From BAIKAL-G1 sp943369525 (lineage in GTDB: Bacteria > Cyanobacteriota > Cyanobacteriia > PCC-6307 > Cyanobiaceae): a stretch of DNA of 64,000 nt. The stretch is taken from the NCBI GenBank assembly GCA_943369525.1, contig CALRNL020000006.1, positions 116,375 to 180,374 on the forward strand. Reading direction: 5' to 3'. This document shows positions 34,327 to 45,877 of the stretch, in pieces. The position numbers and the translations under genes were made by a program. The notes beneath the pieces were generated by a model that was not told the origin of the DNA, made no database searches, and saw only the letters and a program-made list of their open reading frames with translations. Numbering within the stretch: the first letter of the stretch is position 1; every line of letters begins with the position of its first letter.

Positions 34327-35211
34327 TCAGGTCGCCCGCCGGGATTGGAGGGGTTTGGCCAGGTGGATGTGGCTGGCCAGGCCAAGGCGCTGCAGCAGCT
34401 TGATGTGCATCCAGGTGAGGTCGATCTCCCACCAGCGGAAGCCCATGCGGGCGCTGCTCTGGTAGGCGTGGTGGTTGTTATGCCAGCCCTCCCCAAAGGT
34501 GAGCAGGGCCACCCACCAGTTGTTCTTTGATTGGTCGTGGCTGGCGTGGCTGACATAGCCCCAGCGGTGGGTGGCAGAGTTCACCATCCAGGTGCAGTGA
34601 TAAACCAACACCAAGCGCAGGGGAATGCCCCAGAGCACGAGGGCCAGGCCGCCGGCGCCGGTGGTTTCGCCAAGCCACCACAGGAAGGCCGCCAGGGGGA
34701 GTTGCAGCAGCAGGAAATTGCGATTGAGCCAGCGGTAGTAGGCATTGGCCTGCAGATCGGGCGTCAAGCGTTTGACATGGGCCTTGGCCGGCACCTCCTT
34801 GAGCATCCAGCCGAAATGGCTCCACCAGAGGCCCAGATGGCTGTTGTGGTGGTCGCTGGGATCGTCGGAATGGAGATGGTGGTGGCGATGCAGGCCGGCC
34901 CAATCGATCGGACCGTGCTGACAACTCAAGGTGCCACAGGTGGTAATCAGGGGCTCCAGCCAGCCCACCACCCGAAAGGAGCGGTGGGCCAGCAGGCGGT
35001 GAAATCCAAGGGTGACGCCGATGCAGGCGGTGAGCCAATAGAGCACCAGCAGCACCGCCAGGGCCAGGGGACTCCAGAAGCGGGGCAGCAGGGCCAGCAG
35101 GGCCAGGGAGTGGAGCACCACCATGAAGCCCACCGTGCCCCAGCTGGTGCGCAACTGGCTCGGCACAATCGGGATCACGGCCAGCCGCTGGGGGGACGTT
35201 GCCATGCTCAT
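34327..35211 (-). CDS. desC: Acyl-lipid/acyl-CoA delta-9-type desaturase
   Basis: A 294-residue membrane di-iron desaturase. The three histidine boxes are HRLLAH at 71-76, HRHHH at 108-112 and HNNHH at 244-248, the pattern of the stearoyl/delta-9 family that includes cyanobacterial DesC. Four hydrophobic segments lie in the usual places. It introduces the first double bond into membrane acyl chains using O2 and ferredoxin electrons. Its start overlaps the end of acsF by four bases, so the two are translationally coupled. That linkage to a chlorophyll-synthesis oxygenase is unusual and is discussed in the findings. Confidence 0.88.
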   Translation of the reverse strand: MSMATSPQRLAVIPIVPSQLRTSWGTVGFMVVLHSLALLALLPRFWSPLALAVLLVLYWLTACIGVTLGFHRLLAHRSFRVVGWLEPLITTCGTLSCQHGPIDWAGLHRHHHLHSDDPSDHHNSHLGLWWSHFGWMLKEVPAKAHVKRLTPDLQANAYYRWLNRNFLLLQLPLAAFLWWLGETTGAGGLALVLWGIPLRLVLVYHCTWMVNSATHRWGYVSHASHDQSKNNWWVALLTFGEGWHNNHHAYQSSARMGFRWWEIDLTWMHIKLLQRLGLASHIHLAKPLQSRRAT

Positions 35212-36283
35212 CGGTTCAGCTCAAATTGCACGCCGGTGGCCTCCATGGGTTGGCAGAACTGGAGCAGCAGCAGGCCGGCAAAACGACGTTTCAGGCCCTG
35301 GTTTTGCAGGAAGCGGCCTGGCGTAGCCGGCTGCTCGCCAAGGGCTTGCATCTGCCGGAAGGTGTCTACCAACTGATCGCGCAATTCCACGTAACCGGTA
35401 CCTTCGAACTTAAACACATAGGGGAAGGCCCGGCGCGCCGTGCGGTTGGTCTGCCGCATCACTTCGGCATCGAAGCGGGCCGGGTCGATGCCCAGCAGGG
35501 TGTAGAAGCTGTCGCGCTCACAAACGGTGAGGCTGTGGATCAGGAACACCGACCAGAGGAAGAAGCGGCTGAGCAGGCGGCCGCGCAGGCCTTGGCGCAG
35601 GTTCGGCCAGCAGCGAATCAATAGGTTAAAGATATCGCCATGGCGATTTTCATCCTGAAACCAGGGTTCAAAGAAATCAAACAGGGGCGCGACGTTATTT
35701 TCCGGATGGGCCTTGAGATGGCGATCGATCAGGATATAGCGCCAGTAGCCAATCTTTTCGGACAAAAAACGCTGTACAACACCCAACTCAGCGGGAACCA
35801 GGTGATCGGCCGCTTGCCACTGAGGCTGGGCAGGTCAATTTCGATGCCTTCGGCCACCAGGGCCCGGTTGAGGAAGCCGGCATGGCGGGCCTCATCGCGG
35901 GCCATCAGTTGGAACAGGCGGCCCAATTCGGGCCGGCTGGCCTTGAATAGGCGGCGGGAGAGCTCCTTAAACAGCAGGAAACCGGAAAACTCCGACACGC
36001 AGGAGCGCACCAGGTAGCTCTCGTAGGCCTCCTTTTCCACCGCCGAGAGCTCGCGCAGCCGATCGAGGGGCGCCTGGCGATCGAAGTGCTCCCGGTTGTA
36101 ATCGGCCTCCATCTCGGCCAGCATCGCCTCGAATGCGGCCCGCTGGCCGGCCAGATCGGTGCTGGCGGCCTTGGCGATTTCGGTGGTGTAGAAGCGCGGC
36201 GTCAGCAGGTCTTCGCGCAGGTGGGGAGCCGGTCCGGCGGCGGCAGCGACGGATCCGGCAACCTTGGCAAGGGTGGTGGTCAT
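35208..36283 (-). pseudogene. acsF: Mg-protoporphyrin IX monomethyl ester cyclase AcsF, interrupted by a one-base frameshift
   Basis: The gene encodes the O2-dependent di-iron cyclase of chlorophyll synthesis. It is present in two frames that join at a run of six A (plus strand 35764-35769). The upstream part reads PITWFPLSWVLYSVF, and the downstream frame continues LSEKIGYWRYILID, which is exactly the family sequence. Restoring one base gives 358 residues, the normal length. Both ExxRH iron-binding motifs are intact (DEARHAGF in the first part, DENRHGDIF in the second). The start was set at 36283 (MTTTLAKVAG). Possibilities are a sequencing error in the homopolymer, a recent mutation, or -1 slippage on the T run: tRNA-Phe stepping back one base yields VFLSEK. 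A second intact acsF elsewhere in the genome is likely if this is real. Confidence 0.85.
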
Positions 36284-36322
36284 CGCGAACGGCAAACAGA
36301 GGAGTGGGGGCTGATCCAGGGC

Positions 36323-36781
36323 TCAGGACTGGCCCCGGGCCCGGGCTTCGGCGCGGCGATAGGCGATCGCATCGACCCCATGGCGGTGCTGGTGGAACCA
36401 CTCCTGCAGGTCCATCAGCCAGGGCAGGCGGGCGCCCCGCAGGGTCTGGCCCACGGCCCAGCCGTCGGCGGCCAGGTTTAGCGCCTGGCGGTGGGAGCTG
36501 CGGTGGCCGGCACAGAAACTGTGCAACCGGCTCAGCCAGCGCTCCTCCAGCCGCAAATGGAGGCCGAGCTGGCGCAGCAGGCGCCCACAGTCCCGCCGGT
36601 CGACGGCCAGCTGCTGGGGGCTGCGCCCTTGGTCTGGCACGGCATGGCGCTCGATCAGGTCTGTGAGCAGGGCCTCCAGGCAGTCGTGTTGGCGCTCCAG
36701 GAGCTGGGCTTGCTGGGCCCACTGCCGGGGGATGGTGGGGGAGGGGGCGTCCAGGACCAGGGCAGGCATCGCGGCAGGCAT
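36323..36781 (-). CDS. Hemerythrin-like di-iron protein
   Basis: A 152-residue helical protein. The full set of hemerythrin iron ligands can be placed: H32, H75 with E79 (HLRLE), H93 with H97 (HRSSH), and H132 with D137, the last in the characteristic LQEWFHQHRHGVDAI C-terminal motif. This is the H...HxxxE...HxxxH...HxxxxD pattern, with slightly longer inter-helix loops than classic hemerythrins. Such proteins bind O2 reversibly or sense it, or handle iron. It lies 39 bases upstream of acsF in the same direction and is divergent from an ArsR regulator. No family name was confirmed by search; the ligand pattern is the evidence. Confidence 0.75.
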   Translation of the reverse strand: MPAAMPALVLDAPSPTIPRQWAQQAQLLERQHDCLEALLTDLIERHAVPDQGRSPQQLAVDRRDCGRLLRQLGLHLRLEERWLSRLHSFCAGHRSSHRQALNLAADGWAVGQTLRGARLPWLMDLQEWFHQHRHGVDAIAYRRAEARARGQS

Positions 36782-36801
36782 CGAACTGACGAAATCATAT
36801 C

Positions 36802-36817
36802 ATCACAGCAGCGTGAT
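36802..36817. promoter_or_regulatory. Inverted repeat between hemerythrin-like gene and arsR, candidate operator
   Basis: ATCAC at 36802-36806 and GTGAT at 36813-36817 form a perfect inverted repeat with a six-base spacer, extended imperfectly outward (ATATC and ATATT). It sits in a markedly AT-rich island (36790-36835) of an otherwise GC-rich region, 21 bases from the hemerythrin-like start and about 150 bases before the ArsR start. ArsR/SmtB repressors bind imperfect palindromes of this general kind, so it may be the operator for the divergent units. Confidence 0.5.
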
Positions 36818-36970
36818 ATTATTAATTAATGAACCAATGTCACTGTGGCAGCCTGATTCCGTCCCAAGCTGGCTAACTTGCGTGCCGGCCCTAGCCCCGG
36901 CCAGGTCCCCAGACCCGCGACCGGGGCCGCCAGCTCCCCCGCAGCCCCTTCCCCCACCGCCCCTCCCTCG

Positions 36971-37276
36971 ATGGAAGCCCTCGCTGAATACCTCAAGGTT
37001 TTTTCCGAGCCGAACCGGCTGGCGGTGCTGGAAGCCCTGCAGGACGGCCCCCTCAACGTCAGTGCGGTGGTGGACAAAACCGGCCTGAGCCAGGCCCTGG
37101 TCTCCAAACACCTCAAGCTGCTGACGATTGCGGGGGTGGTGCTCCGCCGCCCCGAAGGCAACCTTGTCTTCTATGACGTCAGTGACCATCGGGTGTTCGA
37201 CCTGCTCGATCGGGCCGACACCCTGCTGACGGCGACCCTCCGCCAGCAGCTCGATGCGCTGGTGGCCGCCCTTTGA
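36971..37276 (+). CDS. ArsR/SmtB-family transcriptional regulator
   Basis: A 101-residue winged-helix regulator from ATG 36971. The recognition region reads LNVSAVVDKTGLSQALVSKH with LKLLTIAGVVLRRPEGNLVF forming the wing, the normal ArsR layout (VFSEPNRLAVLEAL at the start). An in-frame upstream GTG at 36878 adds a Pro/Ala-rich stretch that looks untranslated. No cysteine is present in the protein, so a classical thiol metal-sensing site is absent; sensing through another ligand or a partner is likely. The stop overlaps the pentapeptide gene start by four bases. It is divergent from the hemerythrin-like/acsF/desC genes and probably regulates them. Confidence 0.85.
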   Translation: MEALAEYLKVFSEPNRLAVLEALQDGPLNVSAVVDKTGLSQALVSKHLKLLTIAGVVLRRPEGNLVFYDVSDHRVFDLLDRADTLLTATLRQQLDALVAAL

Positions 37277-37953
37277 TGGCATCCCTGCCCACCTCCCTGG
37301 AGGAGCTGCGGGAGGCCCTGGAGCGGGGAGAACGCTGTTTCCTGGGTTTGGTCCTCGATGACATCGACGGCATTGACCTGGATCTGTCGGGCTGTGACCT
37401 GAGCGGCAGTTGTTTTCGCGAGGCCCGCTTTGGCCATGCCCACCTGGGTGGCGCCCGGATCGAAGCCTGCTCGTTTCAGCAGGCCCTGCTCTGGGGCGCC
37501 GACCTCTCCGACGTGCGCGCCGCCCGTTCCCGCTGGCATGAAGCCGACCTCTCGGGTTCCCGCCTGCAAGGGGCCGACTTTCGCGAGGCCTGGCTGCACC
37601 GCTGCTGCCTGCGGGGGGTGGTGGCGGCCGGCAGCTCCTGGCAGAACGCCCGCATGGTGGAAGCCGATTTCCGCTCGGGCCTCGACCAGCTCACGGATCT
37701 CGGCAAGGCCGACTTCCGCGGCGCCGACCTCAGCTTTGCCCTGTTCCAGGGGGCCCAGCTCGGCGGCGCCAACCTGCGGGACACCTGCCTCTATGGCGCC
37801 AACCTGGCCGCGGCCCAGCTGGAGGGGGCCGACCTACGCGGCTGCGACCTGCGCGACTGCCGCCTCACGGGCGCCAACCTGGCCGAGGCCCAACTGGAGG
37901 GCAGCCTATTGAGCGAGCAACAGCTGGCCGAGTTGCCGTTGGGATCGCCCTAG
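37273..37953 (+). CDS. Pentapeptide-repeat protein
   Basis: A 226-residue protein. After a short helical N-terminus (LEELREALERGERCF) about 36 pentapeptide repeats of the A(D/N)LXX type follow (for example GADLSDVRAARSRWHEADLS, GADFREAWLHRCCLRGVVAA, GANLAAAQLEGADLRG), predicted to fold as a right-handed quadrilateral beta-helix. Cysteine and serine often replace the usual alanine. Functions of such proteins in cyanobacteria are mostly unknown. It overlaps the ArsR stop by four bases, so the two are co-translated. Confidence 0.88.
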   Translation: MMASLPTSLEELREALERGERCFLGLVLDDIDGIDLDLSGCDLSGSCFREARFGHAHLGGARIEACSFQQALLWGADLSDVRAARSRWHEADLSGSRLQGADFREAWLHRCCLRGVVAAGSSWQNARMVEADFRSGLDQLTDLGKADFRGADLSFALFQGAQLGGANLRDTCLYGANLAAAQLEGADLRGCDLRDCRLTGANLAEAQLEGSLLSEQQLAELPLGSP

Positions 37954-38067
37954 GCCTCCAGCAAAACCCTCCCAGAACCCCATTCCAGACAACCGCCGGG
38001 CGCCTGCTCCGGCCCCACCAGCAGGCGACATAGGTTTGGGCAACCCGATCCCTCGCCGGTCCTGACC

Positions 38068-39468
38068 ATGGCCTCCCCCTATGACCTGGTGGTGCTCGGC
38101 GCCGGCTCCGGTGGCCTGGCCGCCGCCAAACGGGCAGCCTCCTACGGCGCCAAGGTGGCGATCGTGGAAGGGGATCGGGTCGGCGGCACCTGTGTGATCC
38201 GCGGCTGCGTGCCCAAAAAACTGCTGGTCTACGGATCGGGCATGGGCCACAGCCTGAAGGATGCGGCCAGCTATGGCTGGGAGGTGGGGCCGGCCCGCTG
38301 TGATGCGTCGGTGCTGCTCGCCAATGTGGCCGCTGAAGTGGATCGGCTCGACCAGCTGCACCGGGAGCTGCTCGACAAAGCGGGGGTCACCCTGATCCGC
38401 GGCTGGGGACGGTTCCGCGACGCCCACACGGTGGAAGTCACCCAAGAGTGGACGGCTAGCGGCCCGGGGGCGCCCGGGGACTGGGCTGGCCCGCCTAGCC
38501 AGCAGCAGCTCGTTGGCGAACGCGTGTTAATCGCCGTGGGCGGCCGGCCGAAGCGGCCCGCCCTGCCCGGCGCCGAGCTGGGCTGGGTCAGCGATGACCT
38601 GTTTTTGCAACGGCAGCTGCCCAGCAAGGTGGTGATCGTGGGCGCCGGCTTCATCGCCTGTGAATTCGCCTGCATCCTCAACGGCCTGGGCGTGGCCGTG
38701 ACCCAACTGGTGCGCGGCGACCACCTGCTGCGCGGCTTTGACCGCGAAGCGGCGGGCGCCGTGCAGGAGGCGATGCAGGCCGATGGCATCGAGATCCGCT
38801 TCGCCCACAGTCCGGCGGCGATCAGCGGCGAACCGGGCGACCTGACCGTGACCACCCAGGGCGGTGAGCAGCTGGACTGCGGCGCCGTGATCCTGGCGAC
38901 CGGCCGGCGCCCGTTCCTGGCGGGGCTGGACCTGGAGGCCGCCGGCGTGGCGATCGAGGGCCACCGCATCCCGGTGAGCCCAGACCAGGTCACCAACGTG
39001 CCCCACATCTATGCGGTGGGCGATGTGACCGACCGGATCAATCTCACGCCGGTGGCCGTGGATGAGGGGCGGGCCTTCGCGGACACGGTGTACGGCAACA
39101 AACCCCGGCGCGTGAACCACCAGCTCGTGGCCAGCGCCGTGTTCAGCGACCCGGAACTGGCCAGTGTGGGCCTCTCCGAGGAGGAGGCGATCGAGCGCTA
39201 CGGCGAGGAGGCGATCCGCATCCACCGGGCCCGCTTCCGGCCCATGGCCCAGGCCCTGCCGAAGCGGGGCCCGCGGGTGTTGCTGAAGCTGGTGGTGCAG
39301 GTGGAGAGCGGCAAGGTGTTGGGGTGCCACATGGTGGGGGAGCACGCCGCCGAAATCATCCAGATGGCCGCGATCGCCATCGGCATGGGCGCCACCAAGG
39401 CGGACTTCGACCGCACCATGGCCCTGCACCCCAGCGTGGCCGAGGAATTCGTGACGATGCCCGGCTGA
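38068..39468 (+). CDS. gor: Glutathione reductase (NADPH)
   Basis: A 466-residue FAD-dependent disulfide reductase that regenerates reduced glutathione. The FAD-binding GAGSGGLAAAKRAASYGAKV, the redox-active disulfide C42/C47 in GTCVIRGCVPKK, the NAD(P)-binding VVIVGAGFIACEFACILNGL, and the active-site HPSVAEEF with the catalytic His/Glu are all present. An insertion of about 20 residues (TASGPGAPGDWAGPPSQQQL) interrupts the FAD domain and looks like a species-specific loop. The start was set by a family-like MASPYDLVVLGAG. Confidence 0.93.
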   Translation: MASPYDLVVLGAGSGGLAAAKRAASYGAKVAIVEGDRVGGTCVIRGCVPKKLLVYGSGMGHSLKDAASYGWEVGPARCDASVLLANVAAEVDRLDQLHRELLDKAGVTLIRGWGRFRDAHTVEVTQEWTASGPGAPGDWAGPPSQQQLVGERVLIAVGGRPKRPALPGAELGWVSDDLFLQRQLPSKVVIVGAGFIACEFACILNGLGVAVTQLVRGDHLLRGFDREAAGAVQEAMQADGIEIRFAHSPAAISGEPGDLTVTTQGGEQLDCGAVILATGRRPFLAGLDLEAAGVAIEGHRIPVSPDQVTNVPHIYAVGDVTDRINLTPVAVDEGRAFADTVYGNKPRRVNHQLVASAVFSDPELASVGLSEEEAIERYGEEAIRIHRARFRPMAQALPKRGPRVLLKLVVQVESGKVLGCHMVGEHAAEIIQMAAIAIGMGATKADFDRTMALHPSVAEEFVTMPG

Positions 39469-39664
39469 GCCCCCAGCCACCCGCGGCGCCGGGGCCCCAA
39501 CCGTCTCCATACTCAAAGGGGTAGGTAGGCCTTAGCTGGCTTAAGACCATGGAGCGCGGCAAGCAAGAGGAAGACAGGCTGGGGGGCCCGGGCCCAGGCC
39601 CCCCAGCCCCCGTGCCCCCCCTGAACCGGGCCAGCGCCTAGGTTGGCCCCACGACCTAGGCGAG

Positions 39665-39955
39665 ATGGAGCTCCGATCCCTTATGGAGCGAGCCGGTCGC
39701 CAGCAGCAGCGAAGCCGTTGGGACCGTCCATGGGAGGCTCAAAAGGGGAGGCAGCGTCGGCCCCACCGGCGGCTGACCCGACGCCTGCTTTGCCTTCCCC
39801 TGGCCGGCCTGATCACGCTGCTGCTCGTGGGCTGCGTCGCGCGCCAGCCCAGCTCGGGGGCCAAGCGGTTTTGGCAGGGGGGCTCCACCTCTGTGCACAC
39901 CCTCAATCGAGGCCGGATCGGCAGCCAACGCACCTCCGAAGGGCACCACGACTAG
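39665..39955 (+). CDS. Small lipoprotein-like hypothetical protein
   Basis: A 96-residue frame with a very basic N-terminus (KGRQRRPHRRLTRRLL) followed by a hydrophobic core and a lipobox-like LLLVGC. The mature part would be about 40 residues. Start could be ATG 39665 or 39683. The long basic region before the hydrophobic core is unusual for a signal peptide, so the real start may be even further in. Hypothetical. Confidence 0.4.
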   Translation: MELRSLMERAGRQQQRSRWDRPWEAQKGRQRRPHRRLTRRLLCLPLAGLITLLLVGCVARQPSSGAKRFWQGGSTSVHTLNRGRIGSQRTSEGHHD

Positions 39956-40072
39956 GGGCGGCCCAGAAGAGGCTGCGAGGGCTGCGAGCCATGGAATGGT
40001 TTGCTCGGGCGGCCCCTGGCCCCTATCAACCACCGTTGGCCAGAAGACGCTCCCTAGGTCGGCGCCCGGGCC

Positions 40073-40456
40073 CTACAGGCCGTACTTGGCGGCAGCCATC
40101 TGTTTGCAAGTGAACTTGGCCTGATCCAGGCTGAGCTTCTGGTTGAGCTGGGTGACCACACACGCGCAGGTCTCCTTGACCATGCCAGCCGGTGCGGTTT
40201 TGCCCGCTAAGGACAACTCACTGGCCATGGCCTGGGAGCAGGCCCCCAGGATGATCTGATCTTTCATGTTGGCCGGCTGGGCCTGGGGCTGGGAGCCGGA
40301 TTTGGTTGGCTGGGCCTGGGCATCCGGGGGCTGGGCTGCCTGGGCCCGGGAACTCCCCAGGCCAAGGGAACCACAGAGCAGGACCAACGCAAACAAACCG
40401 ACTGGCATTAAAAGTAAAAATTTTGAGCCCACTGTCTCACGGCAGGCCGGCACCAA
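40073..40456 (-). CDS. Small secreted cysteine-containing hypothetical protein
   Basis: A 127-residue protein with a signal peptide (FLLLMPVGLFALVLLCGSLG then an AQA-like cleavage site). A Gln/Pro-rich linker follows, then a domain with four cysteines (GACSQA, ETCACVV, FTCKQM) whose spacing suggests two disulfides. The tail LNQKLSLDQAKFTCKQMAAA is helical. Probably periplasmic. No name assigned. Confidence 0.65.
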   Translation of the reverse strand: MVPACRETVGSKFLLLMPVGLFALVLLCGSLGLGSSRAQAAQPPDAQAQPTKSGSQPQAQPANMKDQIILGACSQAMASELSLAGKTAPAGMVKETCACVVTQLNQKLSLDQAKFTCKQMAAAKYGL

Positions 40457-40620
40457 CCAGCCCAGCCAGCCGCCCTAGGGGGGGATCGGGATCGGGATCG
40501 GGGCTTAGCAGCCCCCACCCCAACCGGGCCGGGGGTTGCCACGGATTCGGGCCCGATTAGGGCCGGTTTCGACGGGGAGACAAGGCGAATGGATTGGGCT
40601 TGGTCCCAGCCCAGCCCGGC

Positions 40621-41301
40621 TCAACCCAGGGGTGAAAGGGCCTCAAAGCGGAACTGCTGGCGGCTGGCGGGGGTATCGCCGAAGGCGTCGGTCTCGACCA
40701 CCCGCTCGGCCAGCACCCAGGGACCGCCCCCTACCAGGGGCACAAAGGTGTCGGTGAAGCGGCTGAGGCCGCCCTTGCTCTCTCCGCTGGCCGGGTCGCT
40801 GTATTGGCTGGTGTACTGGTGGCTGAGGTAGCCGTGGCCGGTGTCGGTGGTGCTTTCAGTGAAGATCGTGACCACAGTTCCGTGGATGTGGCGGTGCACC
40901 ATCGTGACCACATCGCCCTTAATGCGATAGCGATCCCCCGTATTTTTGCCGCCCACGATCACTTCCACACCCACCGCATTGGTGTCACCGGCCGTGAAGG
41001 TGTTCTCCCCGTGGGTCTGCTCAAAGCCGCGGCGCACCCGGTGGATGGCCACCTCCCAGAGCTGGGAGGCCACGGCCTTATGGACGGCCTCGTCGCTAAT
41101 GCCTTCGACGCGGGCCTTGAGGTCAGCACCGACCTGGAACGTTCCCTCCACCCGTTGGCCGTCCTGCTCCCAGACGCACTGGCCGCCGTAGCCAGCAAAG
41201 CCGGGCTCCCAGGTGTAGCGGTTGTCGTAGGCCGCCCGGAAGGCGACCCGCAGGTCGCTACCGGGGGCATAGGTGCTGGCAACGGGGGCGGCGACGGTCA
41301 T
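40621..41301 (-). CDS. DUF3386 family protein
   Basis: A 226-residue protein matching the cyanobacterial DUF3386 pattern: AAYDNRYTWEPGFAGYGGQC at the N-terminus, IHRVRRGFEQTHGENTF in the middle, and SRFTDTFVPLVGGGPWVLAE in the C-terminal half. Beta-rich with no membrane segment or signal peptide. Function unknown. It is followed toward the left by the small cysteine protein in the same direction, about 160 bases away. Confidence 0.8.
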   Translation of the reverse strand: MTVAAPVASTYAPGSDLRVAFRAAYDNRYTWEPGFAGYGGQCVWEQDGQRVEGTFQVGADLKARVEGISDEAVHKAVASQLWEVAIHRVRRGFEQTHGENTFTAGDTNAVGVEVIVGGKNTGDRYRIKGDVVTMVHRHIHGTVVTIFTESTTDTGHGYLSHQYTSQYSDPASGESKGGLSRFTDTFVPLVGGGPWVLAERVVETDAFGDTPASRQQFRFEALSPLG

Positions 41302-41379
41302 CGGGAACGCTCTGGGGTGGCCAAACCTTAACGAGCCCCTGGGGGCGGAGGGCCAGGCCAGCGCCCCCAGGGGCTCGCC

Positions 41380-44688
<3,309 letters not shown>

Positions 44689-44791
44689 GGGCGGAGGGTG
44701 GACAGCCAAACCTGGCTAGCCTCTCACGGCAAGCGGCGTCAGGTTGGACTGTCGCTACGCTGATTCCATCGTCCCTAGTTCCACGACCTCC

Positions 44792-45427
44792 ATGAGCGAA
44801 CTCCAGCGCCTGAAGGGGCTGCTGCCCCCAGAGATGCAGAGCTGGGTGTTCGTTGAAGCCGCCGCCGCCGCCGACCCCGCCTTGATCACGCTGGAGGAGA
44901 TTGGCCGCGATGAGGTGGAAATCCAGCTCGATCTCCAGGCCTGGGACCAACTGGCCCTGGACCACCGCAACCTGCTCTTTTGGCACGAGGTGGGCCGCAT
45001 CCAAAACGATGCGATCCCCCGCGATGGCTGGGAGATGGCGGCCCTGGCGATCGGCCTGGGGGGCGCCATCGGTGAGCTCTGGGTGCAGGACGGCCTGCTG
45101 CTGCTGATGGCCCTGGGCCTCTCCGGCTTTGCTGGCTACCGGCTCTATCTGAAAAATAATCCGGAAAAACGGCTCCAGGACGCGATCACCGCCGATGAAC
45201 GGGCGATCGACCTGGCCTGCCGCTTCGGCTACAGCCTGCCCAATGCCTACAAGAGCCTGGGCGGCGCCCTTAAGGAGCTGGTGGAGCAGACCCGTAAGAA
45301 ACGCAAACGGACCTTCTACGAAGACCGGCTCGAGGCCCTGCGCAAGAGTGCCGGCAAGGCCCGGGCCGAAATGGCCCAGCAACAGGGCTCCCGCGAATCG
45401 GTCACCAGTGAGAACGTCTATGGATAG
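44792..45427 (+). CDS. DUF3318 family protein
   Basis: A 211-residue protein of the cyanobacterial DUF3318 family. It starts MSELQRLKGLLPPEMQSWVF, has a central hydrophobic pair (ALAIGLGGAIGELWVQDGLL, LLMALGLSGFAGYRLYL) giving one or two membrane passes, and a basic helical C-terminus (KELVEQTRKKRKRTFYEDRL). Function unknown. Its stop overlaps the rsfS start by eight bases, so they are an operon. Confidence 0.78.
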   Translation: MSELQRLKGLLPPEMQSWVFVEAAAAADPALITLEEIGRDEVEIQLDLQAWDQLALDHRNLLFWHEVGRIQNDAIPRDGWEMAALAIGLGGAIGELWVQDGLLLLMALGLSGFAGYRLYLKNNPEKRLQDAITADERAIDLACRFGYSLPNAYKSLGGALKELVEQTRKKRKRTFYEDRLEALRKSAGKARAEMAQQQGSRESVTSENVYG

Positions 45428-45809
45428 TCATGCCCTGGCCCTACTGGCCGCCGATGCCTGCGACGACCGCAAGGCCGTAGACATCCTGTTGATCCGGGTC
45501 GATGAGGTGTCGTCGCTGGCCGATTGGTTTGTGATCGCCACGGGGCTCTCGGACGTGCAGGTGCGGGCCATCGCCCGCTCGGTCGAAGACCGCCTGGAAC
45601 TCGAAGCCGGTCGCATGCCCCTGCGCAAGGAGGGCCAGAGCGAAGGCCGCTGGGTGCTGCTCGACTACGGAGAAGTGATCGTGCATGCCCTTACCCCCGC
45701 CGAGCGCCGCTACTACGACCTGGAGGCCTTCTGGGGCCACGGCGAGACGGTGCCATTCCTAGGCTCCGAACAGGCAGTTTTGGGGTCTGGCCCCGCCCTG
45801 GCGGGCTAA
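45420..45809 (+). CDS. rsfS: Ribosome silencing factor RsfS
   Basis: A 129-residue RsfS/Iojap protein that binds uL14 on the large ribosomal subunit and blocks subunit joining when translation should slow. Family signatures are DILLIRVDEVSSLADWFVIA, the variant RMPLRKEGQSEGRWVLLDYG with the conserved GxxxxxWVLLDxG, and YYDLEAFW. It starts inside the end of the DUF3318 gene. The last 20 residues after the conserved domain are Gly/Ala-rich. Confidence 0.9.
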   Translation: MDSHALALLAADACDDRKAVDILLIRVDEVSSLADWFVIATGLSDVQVRAIARSVEDRLELEAGRMPLRKEGQSEGRWVLLDYGEVIVHALTPAERRYYDLEAFWGHGETVPFLGSEQAVLGSGPALAG

Positions 45810-45877
45810 GCCCTGGGGCCAGCTCCATTCCCTTTCCCGGGCCCGCCGGCCTGGCCCCCGTCCCGTTCCGCGGCCCC

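Noticed and set aside
40486..40505. Short tandem repeat of GATCGG units.
   Set aside because: Only about three copies in a non-coding gap; too short to support a function.
40557..40585. GGTTTCGACGGGGAGAC resembles the 5' region of a tmRNA.
   Set aside because: No tag reading frame, no matching T-arm and CCA end were found nearby, and the gene for the DUF3386 protein begins 40 bases further on.
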